Shown here: in pieces, positions 1-6,362 of the stretch
Layout of the letters: each line of letters opens with the position of its first letter
Numbering within the stretch: position 1 is the stretch's first letter
Source of the DNA: Bdellovibrio sp.
Lineage (GTDB): Bacteria > Bdellovibrionota > Bdellovibrionia > Bdellovibrionales > Bdellovibrionaceae
Length of the DNA stretch: 9,788 bases
Assembly (NCBI GenBank): GCA_017745015.1
Contig: JAGIAF010000118.1
Span: 1-9,788, forward strand
Direction: 5' to 3'
Notes under the pieces: model-generated
What the model saw: only the letters and a program-made list of their open reading frames with translations
Told to the model about the DNA's origin: nothing
Database searches by the model: none
Program-made: the position numbers and the translations under genes

Positions 1-8
1 AGGAGCCC

Positions 9-3000
9 ATGAGAACTTTTTGCACGTCTTTGTCTCTCATAGTTATTCTTTTCTTGGCCACTCCCGGCCAAGCGACTCCGAATTATCTGGGGTATCAAGG
101 TCGTATTTTAAAAACAGATGGAACTGCTTTAGAGTACAACAACGTTAGTTTTTCTTTTGAAATTACAAATCCGGCCGGCACTTGTGTGGTCTACCGCGAG
201 CAGAAAGACGGCGTAAATATGGTTAACTCCGGCGGTGTCTTTGACGTCCCCATTGGTTCCGGCTCCAAAAAGTTCCCGCTGTCCCCGTCTAAAACTTTAC
301 TTAGCGCTTTCGACAACTCACAAGATCTTGATTGTGCCGATTCCAATAACAACGTGGCAAGCAGCTATACTCCCTCCGCTAATCACGGTCGTCTTTTACG
401 CGTGCAATTCCACGATGGTACAGGTTGGAAAGTGATAACGCCTGATACAGAAATTCGCTCGGTTCCTTATGCAGCATTTTCAGCTAGTGCTGAATCTGCA
501 AAGTCATTGAGTGGCAAAACAGCTGCTGATTTCGTATTGAAAAACGACCTTACAAGTTGTTCCGTTGGTCAGTATTTGACTTTTGATGGTACAAGCTTCG
601 CCTGTCAAAACGATGCCGGCGGCGCTGGTATGGTGAGTGACGTGAATGTCTCTGCTCCACTTATTAAGGGTGGAACAGCGTCAATCCCCTCTATCAGTAT
701 CAATGTTGGTACGACAGCGGGTACGGTGGCCGCTGGTAATGACACGCGCTTCGGCAATGCTACAAAAATTCAAAACGTTTCTATCTCTTCAACAGCTCCG
801 GCAACAGGTCAATATTTGAAATATGATGGAAGTAATTGGCTGCCAGGCTCTATTGCCATCAGCGAGGTCTCAGGTTTAAGCACCAGTCTTGCAAGCGCCC
901 TATCTCAGTCCACATTTAATGCCGCCGTTGCTTCTGCAAGTTGCGGTCAACATCAGACATTATATTGGAATTCAGTTTCTTCCTCATTCCAATGTCAGGC
1001 TATCAACGTCTCTTTGGCTGGCGACGTAAGCGGAACTATTGGCGCTTCGAGTGTTGATAAGATCAAAGGCGTTGCCATTGACTCCACTGCGCCAACATCT
1101 GGACAAGTTCTTAAGTATGACGGCGCAAAGTGGGCTCCCGCTACGGATACTTCGGTGAAAAATCTTGGCGGTACTCCTGGATTCAAATCAGGCGTGAACG
1201 GGTCTAAGGGTGCTGCAGGCACTGCTGGCAACATCTATATCTCCAGTGATACCAAAGAGATCTATCGCGACAACGGGACCACGTGGGATCTTGTGGGTTC
1301 GGCTTCTGGTAGCGGCGGGACCATTACTGGAGTGACAGCAGGAACGGGACTTACGGGTGGCGGCACAACAGGCGCAATATCTTTAGCCGTTGATGCGGGA
1401 ATCGGTGCCAATAAAATCGTCCAGTTGGATGGTTCATCGAAACTTCCAGCAGTCGATGGTTCTGCTCTTACTAATCTGAATCCCTCAGCGTTGTCTGCTG
1501 TTGTACCGATCTCTAAAGGCGGCACAGGCCAAAGCTCGCAAACCGCGGGCTTCAATGCTCTCAGTCCTCTGACAACTAAAGGTGACATCATCACCCGTGA
1601 TAGCACGAACAATATCCGTTTGAGTGTTGGTTCCGATGGCCAAGTTCTTACAGCTGATAGCGCCCAAGCCAGTGGTTTGAAGTGGACCACTCCCACAAAT
1701 GGAACTGTAACAAATGTTTCGGCTGCGGCTCCTTTAGCAGTTGCGACCGGCACGACAACTCCGACAATTTCTATTTCTAATGGTTCGGCGACTGGCCAAA
1801 CTCTACGCTGGGGTGGCGCTGCTTGGAGCGCTACGAAATTAGTTTATACTGATCTCGTAAACTCTACGGCAGCAAGCCCATGGCCTTCAGTGACGTGTTC
1901 TGCAGGCCAAGCCGTGATCTGGAGTTCCGCTTCGGATTCATTCGTGTGTTCGACAATCACAATCAGCGGCTCTAACTTCGCTTCACAATCCTCTAACCTC
2001 GTGTTCGCAGGTCCTACTTCAGGAAGTGCAACGCCAACATTCCGTGCTTTAGCTTCGACGGATCTTCCATTAACTGGTGCCTCGGGAGTTTACGTCAACG
2101 GCGGTAATAGTTTTGGTACAACAGCGACTATCGGCACGAACGACAACTCCAACTTCGCCCTAAAAGCCAATAGTGCTACTGCTGCGACAATTACACCGGC
2201 TGGCAATTTTGGTATTGGCATCTCGCCGTTATACTTACTTCACGTGGCAAAAAATCAAAATGCGATTACTGAAGGTCGTATCGAGAATACAATTGCTACG
2301 GGGAACACCAGTGCGGGAGCAAGATTCCAAGTTGTTGCCGGAGACTCCAGTGGTCAAATTGCAGCTTATCCCTCTGACTTCGCAACAGCAGCCTATGCCG
2401 ATAGATTTATCGTGGCGGCCAACTCTACTGCCTCTAATGGTTTGCTTCTAACAACAAACACCACAGCACCCATTGATCTTGCTGTGAATGGCAACACCAT
2501 TCCCCACCTACGTGTCACTTCGACAGGACAAATCGCCGTTGCTTCATCTACAGTGACAGGTCGCCTAGGAAATAGCAGTATCAACTACGGTGACTTGGGT
2601 AATGGCTTAACAGGCAACTCTTTCAATTGGCAGCAAACAGATACTGTCGGTTGGGCGGGTTCCTTCGCTTCAACTGGTGACTTTGGACTTATCGCAGCTA
2701 CGGACTCTACGACGGGGACCGTATTTCAAGCATCGTCAGGTGCCTACACTGTGGGTACGGCTCGCAGAGCAAACAGTCTTTTCACAATTAAAGGTTCCGG
2801 TTATGTAGGGATCGGAAACTCGGCTCCAGTAGCGGCTCTGGACATCGTCAACGATGCAAAGAGCGCTGACCAGGCCGACGATATCAATATCAGAACTTTT
2901 GATGCCGCCAATACTCCTTCATTAATCATGACTCGTTCTCGTGGAACTCTGGCAAGTCCACTGGCTCCAAATAATGGTGACGGCATGGGGAGCGTGAGTT

Positions 3001-4118
3001 TCCGGGGGTGGGATGGCTCTGCGGTTGCCACTGCCGCAGCAATCATTTCTTACACTGAGGGCGCATGGTCTTCCGGAAGCACTCCTGCCCGGCTTCAGTT
3101 TTTTACTAACAACGGAACTGCAAATACAGAGCGCATGAGAATTACATCCGCCGGTAACGTCGGTATAGGCGTTACGGGTCCAGTAGCCCCTCTTCACATC
3201 GCCAATCCCAATCCAGCTGGCGTCGGAATGATTATTTCTTCTGACGCGGAAATCGGTATAGCTGATGGCGAAGACTTTGAAATCGTTCATACCAATCCAA
3301 CAACAGGCGCCATCACCAATCGTCGTTTCATCATAAACAGCACAGGCTACGTAGGTATCAACACAACTTCACCGACTGTTGCTTTGGAAGTGAATGGTAC
3401 AGCCAGAGCAACAATGTTCAAAAATGGCGGTATGGACTTTGTCGTGGGCGATGCCGACCAAGTAACTCGTGGTGACTGCGGAGGCTGTCGTGCCATAGTT
3501 AAAGATAATTCTGCCACTCTGCACTTGAATTATGCCGGCGACTTTACTGGTGGTGTGATGGTAGGCAGCTTGGGCTATCCGCGAGTCGATAACAGTTACT
3601 CTTGGGGTAAAGCGGCCAACCGTTGGACGGCTATCTATGCCGTGAACGGTACAATTCAAACATCAGATCGTCGCTTGAAAACAGATATAAAAGATATTGA
3701 TCTGGGACTTGATTTCATCAACTCCCTTCAACCCATGTCGTATAAGTGGAAAGCCGATTTCGGAAAAGAGAATTCGAAAACTCACTGGGGCTTCATGGCT
3801 CAAGATTTAGAAAGCCAAGTTCAGAAATCGTTGAGATCCGAAAACCCGGTGGGCTTAATCAGTCACGATAACAAAGATGAATATTACGGTGTGAACTACT
3901 CGGAGTTGATTGCTCCACTAGTAAAAGCCATACAGCAGCTTTACACAAAAATGCAGGATAAATTCACGCAGCAAGACCAGCGTATCAGCCACGTTGAGAG
4001 TGAAATGATAAACCTCAGGGAACAAAATGAGCTCTTACGAAAACAGAACGACGCTTTATTGCAAGCTCTTAAGTCTCAAAATGAGAAGGCTCAACGATCA
4101 CCAGCATCAAGCCGATAA
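9..4118 (+). CDS. Secreted chimeric fibre/adhesin with C-terminal S74 self-cleaving chaperone
   Basis: Seen: a Sec signal peptide (residues 1-22, cleavage after GQA) is followed by an N-terminal block with the YLGYQGRI motif typical of bacterial fibre proteins. Next come Gly/Ser/Thr/Ala-rich beta modules, including seven GQxL-type units (GQ at 187, 267, 313, 365, 544, 596, 633), a short collagen-like Gly-X-Y run (395-409) and a KGGTGQ/TTKGD block (497-562). Four NVGIG(T)TSP-like repeats start near 733, 931, 1049 and 1113. The C-terminus is a peptidase S74 intramolecular chaperone (1219-1369) with SDRRLK, GFMAQDL (1261-1267) and NYSELIAPLVKAI motifs, then a coiled coil (about 1304-1361). Known: S74 domains drive trimerisation of phage tail spikes and then cleave themselves off before the Ser of a Ser-Lys dyad, here S1219/K1224. 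Inference: an exported trimeric fibre, probably a predator 'mosaic adhesive trimer' for binding prey or surfaces. AGGAG at 1-5 supports the start. Confidence 0.9.
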   Translation: MRTFCTSLSLIVILFLATPGQATPNYLGYQGRILKTDGTALEYNNVSFSFEITNPAGTCVVYREQKDGVNMVNSGGVFDVPIGSGSKKFPLSPSKTLLSAFDNSQDLDCADSNNNVASSYTPSANHGRLLRVQFHDGTGWKVITPDTEIRSVPYAAFSASAESAKSLSGKTAADFVLKNDLTSCSVGQYLTFDGTSFACQNDAGGAGMVSDVNVSAPLIKGGTASIPSISINVGTTAGTVAAGNDTRFGNATKIQNVSISSTAPATGQYLKYDGSNWLPGSIAISEVSGLSTSLASALSQSTFNAAVASASCGQHQTLYWNSVSSSFQCQAINVSLAGDVSGTIGASSVDKIKGVAIDSTAPTSGQVLKYDGAKWAPATDTSVKNLGGTPGFKSGVNGSKGAAGTAGNIYISSDTKEIYRDNGTTWDLVGSASGSGGTITGVTAGTGLTGGGTTGAISLAVDAGIGANKIVQLDGSSKLPAVDGSALTNLNPSALSAVVPISKGGTGQSSQTAGFNALSPLTTKGDIITRDSTNNIRLSVGSDGQVLTADSAQASGLKWTTPTNGTVTNVSAAAPLAVATGTTTPTISISNGSATGQTLRWGGAAWSATKLVYTDLVNSTAASPWPSVTCSAGQAVIWSSASDSFVCSTITISGSNFASQSSNLVFAGPTSGSATPTFRALASTDLPLTGASGVYVNGGNSFGTTATIGTNDNSNFALKANSATAATITPAGNFGIGISPLYLLHVAKNQNAITEGRIENTIATGNTSAGARFQVVAGDSSGQIAAYPSDFATAAYADRFIVAANSTASNGLLLTTNTTAPIDLAVNGNTIPHLRVTSTGQIAVASSTVTGRLGNSSINYGDLGNGLTGNSFNWQQTDTVGWAGSFASTGDFGLIAATDSTTGTVFQASSGAYTVGTARRANSLFTIKGSGYVGIGNSAPVAALDIVNDAKSADQADDINIRTFDAANTPSLIMTRSRGTLASPLAPNNGDGMGSVSFRGWDGSAVATAAAIISYTEGAWSSGSTPARLQFFTNNGTANTERMRITSAGNVGIGVTGPVAPLHIANPNPAGVGMIISSDAEIGIADGEDFEIVHTNPTTGAITNRRFIINSTGYVGINTTSPTVALEVNGTARATMFKNGGMDFVVGDADQVTRGDCGGCRAIVKDNSATLHLNYAGDFTGGVMVGSLGYPRVDNSYSWGKAANRWTAIYAVNGTIQTSDRRLKTDIKDIDLGLDFINSLQPMSYKWKADFGKENSKTHWGFMAQDLESQVQKSLRSENPVGLISHDNKDEYYGVNYSELIAPLVKAIQQLYTKMQDKFTQQDQRISHVESEMINLREQNELLRKQNDALLQALKSQNEKAQRSPASSR
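3663..4118 (+). other. S74 intramolecular chaperone domain with predicted autocleavage site
   Basis: This codes for residues 1219-1369 of the fibre. The sequence TSDRRLKTDI places a Ser (1219) and a Lys (1224) five residues apart. That is the spacing of the Ser-Lys dyad in endosialidase tail spikes and in eukaryotic MYRF. Cleavage is expected between T1218 and S1219, leaving a mature fibre of about 1196 residues (23-1218) and releasing a roughly 151-residue chaperone. The segment just before it (NRWTAIYAVNGTIQT) is the usual approach to this domain. The dyad appears intact, so the domain is probably active. Confidence 0.85.
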
Positions 4119-4143
4119 GTATGTATCTGCACGTCTATTGCCG

Positions 4144-4148
4144 GGAGG
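4144..4148 (+). promoter_or_regulatory. Ribosome binding site deciding the lipoprotein start
   Basis: GGAGG lies 8 nt upstream of the ATG at 4157. The in-frame ATG at 4121 has no comparable site and would add 12 residues (MYLHVYCREEFG) ahead of an otherwise standard lipoprotein signal. This makes 4157 the likely start. Confidence 0.8.
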
Positions 4149-4156
4149 AATTCGGT

Positions 4157-4453
4157 ATGAAAAAGTTGATGGCCCTATCAGTGATGATGCTAGCCACTGC
4201 TGGCTGCTCGATGGAAGCAACTTTGGAAGATCTTAGCAGCGCCATCGAAACGCTAAAAGCTCCCGCAAAAGCAACCGGCCTCGTCTCCGGCTCCACTCAA
4301 ACCGGAGTCACTACTGGCGGCGGTACAGTTTACAAAGTTCAAAGCACCGTTGGTAACTACATGTCCGGCATCGAACAAGAGGCCAAAGACTCCGGCGGCA
4401 CTACTACCTACAAAGTCTACTCGTCTGTACAAGGCGCTATCGTTTCCAACTAA
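4157..4453 (+). CDS. Small secreted lipoprotein with an internal duplication
   Basis: Seen: 98 residues. MKKLMALSVMMLATAGC is a type II signal peptide with the lipobox TAGC, so C17 should be the lipidated residue; Thr at -3 is less usual than Leu. The mature chain (about 82 residues) begins SMEATLEDLSSAIETLK, probably helical. It ends in two imperfect copies of a GG(G)T-x-YKV-x-S-(T/S)V unit at residues 54-70 and 80-97. I recognise no family. The gene starts 38 nt after the fibre stop on the same strand, so co-transcription is likely. Inference: a membrane-anchored accessory of the fibre, for example an anchor, assembly factor or regulator. The ATG at 4157 is chosen over 4121 for its ribosome binding site and intact signal peptide. 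Confidence 0.75.
   Translation: MKKLMALSVMMLATAGCSMEATLEDLSSAIETLKAPAKATGLVSGSTQTGVTTGGGTVYKVQSTVGNYMSGIEQEAKDSGGTTTYKVYSSVQGAIVSN
4316..4447 (+). repeat. Imperfect in-frame duplication inside the small lipoprotein
   Basis: Two coding copies, at 4316-4366 and 4394-4447, give the related peptides GGGTVYKVQSTVGNYMS and GGTTTYKVYSSVQGAIVS. They share TACAAAGT at the YKV core but have otherwise diverged in DNA, so the duplication is old and kept at the protein level. Each copy looks like a beta-hairpin or short amphipathic strand unit. Confidence 0.6.
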
Positions 4454-4456
4454 GCT

Positions 4457-4638
4457 CTCGGCGCGCCTCTGGCTCTTAGGCTTTGGGCAGCTGGCTTACT
4501 CGGACAGTCCTCGCTCTTTTCTTTTTGCACAATCTCTTCTTTTTATCGGTTGGTCGACTCCCCCGCTTCGAAGTTGACTGCGCATTCTGCGGAACTCGAC
4601 GCCAGCTACCCAAAGCCTAAGATCCAGATGCGGCGGAG
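4457..4638. repeat. Long imperfect inverted repeat (possible structured RNA or small mobile element)
   Basis: The core arms are 4469-4495 and 4601-4627: 27 nt each, 25 complementary, centred on CTTAGGCTTTGGG / CCCAAAGCCTAAG. Imperfect pairing extends outward to about 4457 and 4638. The loop of about 105 nt has a pyrimidine-rich half on the + strand (4514-4538) and smaller stems: 4553-4559 with 4572-4578, and 4581-4584 with 4588-4591. Of the two core mismatches, one becomes a G-U wobble if the - strand is transcribed, a slight hint for that strand. No U-run follows the outer stem and I see no target duplication at the ends. It could be a structured small RNA (length near that of 6S RNA, but no 6S motif recognised), a MITE-like element, or a transcription barrier behind the lipoprotein gene. 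Confidence 0.7.
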
Positions 4639-4737
4639 TTTAGTCTTCACGTCTCCATCGAATAAGTTAATTTTGTAAGGTCTTAACCGCTTCAGTTTTG
4701 CCTGAGGAAGGGAGAGCTGGACCGAAGTCTGGGGATT
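4639..4737. other. Gene-free stretch between the inverted repeat and the sigma-28 promoter
   Basis: No convincing gene lies here. There are two small possible hairpins: CTTCAG-ttttgc-CTGAGG (around 4690-4706) and CTGGAC-cgaa-GTCTGG (around 4717-4732, two G-U pairs). Neither is followed by a T-run. One frame is open from 4671 to a stop at 4773-4775. Near its end it reads LKFQNE, resembling LKSQNE at the fibre C-terminus; this similarity is described in the findings. It has no plausible start codon or ribosome binding site and is not called as a gene. Confidence 0.5.
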
Positions 4738-4764
4738 TAAAGTTTCAAAATGAGATGCCGATAA
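4738..4764 (+). promoter_or_regulatory. Consensus-perfect sigma-28 (FliA) promoter
   Basis: TAAAGTTT (4738-4745), an 11-nt spacer and GCCGATAA (4757-4764) match the classical flagellar sigma-28 consensus TAAAGTTT-N11-GCCGATAA at all 16 specified positions and in spacing. Transcription should begin near 4770, leaving an untranslated leader of roughly 22 nt that holds the AGGAAGG ribosome binding site (4779-4785) of the next gene. It is the only strong promoter I can see ahead of the five-gene run 4793-8411. Confidence 0.9.
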
Positions 4765-4792
4765 GAGAGCTATAAACCAGGAAGGTTTTCTT

Positions 4793-5464
4793 ATGATGGC
4801 TGTCGCTTTACTTATTGCAGGCTTGCTCCAAACCGCTCATGCAGCGGAGACGATGACGATTGTTGATGTTCGACGTAACATCACTCTTTCTGAAGAAGAA
4901 ACTCCTTATAAAGATTTTTATATTGCGGCGGGTGCTGATTCTGGATTGAAAAAAAATCTGGTGGTGACGGCAGTTCGTAAGATTAATGTGCGTGATGCTG
5001 CTGGTGCAAATGCGGTTGGTGAGATCGCTGTTCCAGTGGGTCAGCTGAAAGTCATCGCGGTTTACGACAAAGTTGCGGTGGCTCGTGAGTTCACTTTGCT
5101 TTCTCGTGATGAGCTTCCGATGCTTGAGCAAATTGGAATCATGACTGGCGATAAAATCGACCTTCGTGGTTCATTTATCGATACTTCTAAGCCCAAACCA
5201 AAACGCAAAGTGGCTGAGGTTACGGGCGCTACGACAACGACGACGACGGTCACAACTGTGACGACTGTTCCAGCAATGCCAATGATTCTTCCTGCGGCGG
5301 CCCCTACGGCTCCGGTTGCTGCTCAAACGGGCACTCCAGCGGTTCCTGGGAAGGATTTACAGGCCGTTGCGGTTCCGGCTCAACTCCAGGCGCAAGCCCC
5401 GGTTTCTACAGGGGAAAAGCTTGAAAAAGTGGCGGATTCTGGTAACACCTCGGGGCATGAGTGA
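4793..5464 (+). CDS. Exported protein of unknown family, FlgT C-domain-like, first gene of a sigma-28-headed operon
   Basis: Seen: 223 residues. There is a short hydrophobic Sec signal (1-17, cleavage after AHA), unusual in having no Lys/Arg in its n-region. A globular, strand-rich domain (about 20-130) follows. It is joined through a basic KPKPKRK stretch and a Thr-rich linker (147-158) to a Pro/Ala/Val-rich, probably disordered tail (160-205). The core DFYIAAGADSGLKKNLVVTA...VGEIAV...LKVIAVYDKVAVAREF has the 'GxxxGL..G..LxV / G.I.V..V....A.A.' pattern of small beta-barrel domains such as the FlgT C-domain. The similarity is by eye and modest. The start follows AGGAAGG by 7 nt; an in-frame stop at 4751-4753 leaves no other ATG, GTG or TTG. 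Its 3' end overlaps prmA by 8 nt. With the FliA promoter directly upstream, a flagellar or motility-phase envelope role is plausible but unproven. Confidence 0.8.
   Translation: MMAVALLIAGLLQTAHAAETMTIVDVRRNITLSEEETPYKDFYIAAGADSGLKKNLVVTAVRKINVRDAAGANAVGEIAVPVGQLKVIAVYDKVAVAREFTLLSRDELPMLEQIGIMTGDKIDLRGSFIDTSKPKPKRKVAEVTGATTTTTTVTTVTTVPAMPMILPAAAPTAPVAAQTGTPAVPGKDLQAVAVPAQLQAQAPVSTGEKLEKVADSGNTSGHE
5231..5268 (+). repeat. ACG-rich trinucleotide tract encoding a Thr-rich linker
   Basis: Tandem and near-tandem ACG/ACA units give a Thr/Val-rich stretch (TTTTTTVTTVTTV). The core ACGACAACGACGACGACGG is the purest part. Whole-codon slippage here would change linker length without breaking the frame. 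Confidence 0.6.
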
Positions 5465-6359
5465 TAATAAATATTTCCGCGTTCGCCTAAGCCAAGTTCC
5501 TGCTGATCTTGAAGACATTATTACGACCCACAGCTTCGGCTGTGGAGCTTCCGGTGTGACCGAAGCTTTGGTCTTCACTCAACCCGATCTCACTTACGAT
5601 CCAACATTGGTCAACGTACCAACTCACGAATTGGACGTCTTCTTCCCAACAAATCCTGACAAAGATTTCTTCACCGGCTTGACTGAGTACAGCCCGATTA
5701 TCAAATGGCAAATCTTTGAAGAAGAAAACAAAGACTGGCTTGAAGAGTGGAAAAAAGGCTTCAAACCTTTCCGTCTTGTTGGCGACTTCTGGGTTGTGCC
5801 GTCTTGGCTCACTCCCCCACCTGAATGCAAACATCCAATTTATATCGATCCAGGTATGGCATTCGGTACAGGCACTCACGCCACAACGCAGATGATGGCG
5901 TTCTTCATTCACAAGCTTGCTGAAAAATACAAAGCCAACTTGGCGGACTGGGCTTTGCTTGATGTGGGCACTGGGACTGCGATCCTTGCGATGCTGGCTC
6001 AAATGAGTGGCGTTGGTTTGGTAGCAGGTATCGAGATTGACCCTGAAGCTCGTCGTGTCGCTCGTGACAATGTGAAGCTGAACAAGCTTCCGCAAATCGA
6101 CGTTCCAGAAACTCAGCTTGATGAAATCCGTGGCCCTTACGACGTGGTTGTTGCCAACATCATCGATGGCGTTTTGATCAACATCAAAAAAGATCTTTTG
6201 CGCGTGTTGAAACCAGGCGGTCACATCCTTCTGACTGGTATTCTTGAAGAGCGCGACAATCACTTCTTTGAAAAGTTCTTCGAAAATTCTGGTTTAACGG
6301 TAGTCCGTCGTCTTGAAAAAGATGAATGGGTTGGTTACTGGGCGCAACTAGAAGGCTAA
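5457..6359 (+). CDS. prmA: Ribosomal protein L11 methyltransferase
   Basis: This enzyme uses S-adenosylmethionine to methylate amino groups of ribosomal protein L11 in the cytoplasm. The 300 residues are close to the family's usual length of about 290-315. Seen: the N-terminal substrate-recognition half ends in the diagnostic WLEEWKKGFKPFRL...FWVVPSW (94-117). The signature DPGMAFGTGTHATT follows at 131-144. The methyltransferase core shows motif I LDVGTGTAIL (168-177), motif II GIEIDP (191-196), the catalytic-loop region VVANII (231-236) and LKPGGHILLTGIL (251-263). Motif I reads GTGTA where relatives usually have GxGxG. The start ATG at 5457 lies inside the previous gene (8-nt overlap, different frame) with only a poor ribosome binding site, suggesting translational coupling. 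The open frame continues upstream to 5316, but PrmA similarity begins only after 5457. Confidence 0.95.
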   Translation: MSDNKYFRVRLSQVPADLEDIITTHSFGCGASGVTEALVFTQPDLTYDPTLVNVPTHELDVFFPTNPDKDFFTGLTEYSPIIKWQIFEEENKDWLEEWKKGFKPFRLVGDFWVVPSWLTPPPECKHPIYIDPGMAFGTGTHATTQMMAFFIHKLAEKYKANLADWALLDVGTGTAILAMLAQMSGVGLVAGIEIDPEARRVARDNVKLNKLPQIDVPETQLDEIRGPYDVVVANIIDGVLINIKKDLLRVLKPGGHILLTGILEERDNHFFEKFFENSGLTVVRRLEKDEWVGYWAQLEG

Positions 6360-6362
6360 TTC

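Noticed and set aside
1262..1753. - strand open frame (163 codons) inside the fibre gene
   Set aside because: Pro/Val/Ala-rich translation typical of the complement of a Gly/Thr/Ser-rich gene. The + strand gene explains the region fully.
4092..4118. Second sigma-28 promoter for the lipoprotein gene, from GCCGATAA at 4111-4118
   Set aside because: The -10 is exact but at the required spacing the -35 (CAACGATC) matches only 4 of 8, and the bases are also needed for the fibre C-terminus. Kept only as part of the similarity finding.
4121..4156. Upstream ATG giving a 110-residue form of the lipoprotein
   Set aside because: It lacks a ribosome binding site and would put 12 residues (MYLHVYCREEFG) ahead of a complete type II signal peptide that has its own GGAGG.
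4501..4538. Intrinsic terminator from GGACAGTCC followed by TCTTTTCTTTTT
   Set aside because: The palindrome leaves a one-base loop, or a stem of only 3 bp with a usable loop, and the T-tract is broken by C and offset from the stem.
4350..4577. + strand open frame of 75 codons across the lipoprotein end and the inverted repeat
   Set aside because: Overlaps the lipoprotein out of frame, has no ribosome binding site, and half of it is the hairpin element.
4496..4600. RNase P-like GAGGA-x-GTCCG on the - strand, or a 6S, SRP or c-di-GMP riboswitch RNA
   Set aside because: The short match lacks the GAGGAAAGTCC core and partner elements of RNase P RNA. No SRP GGAAG loop or GEMM motif was found. 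For 6S only the overall length is compatible.
5487..6263. Long - strand open frame (258 codons) opposite prmA
   Set aside because: It lies antisense to a clear PrmA, its translation is rich in His/Phe/Cys/Trp with no domain pattern, and it has no supporting ribosome binding site. It is a shadow of codon use on the real strand.
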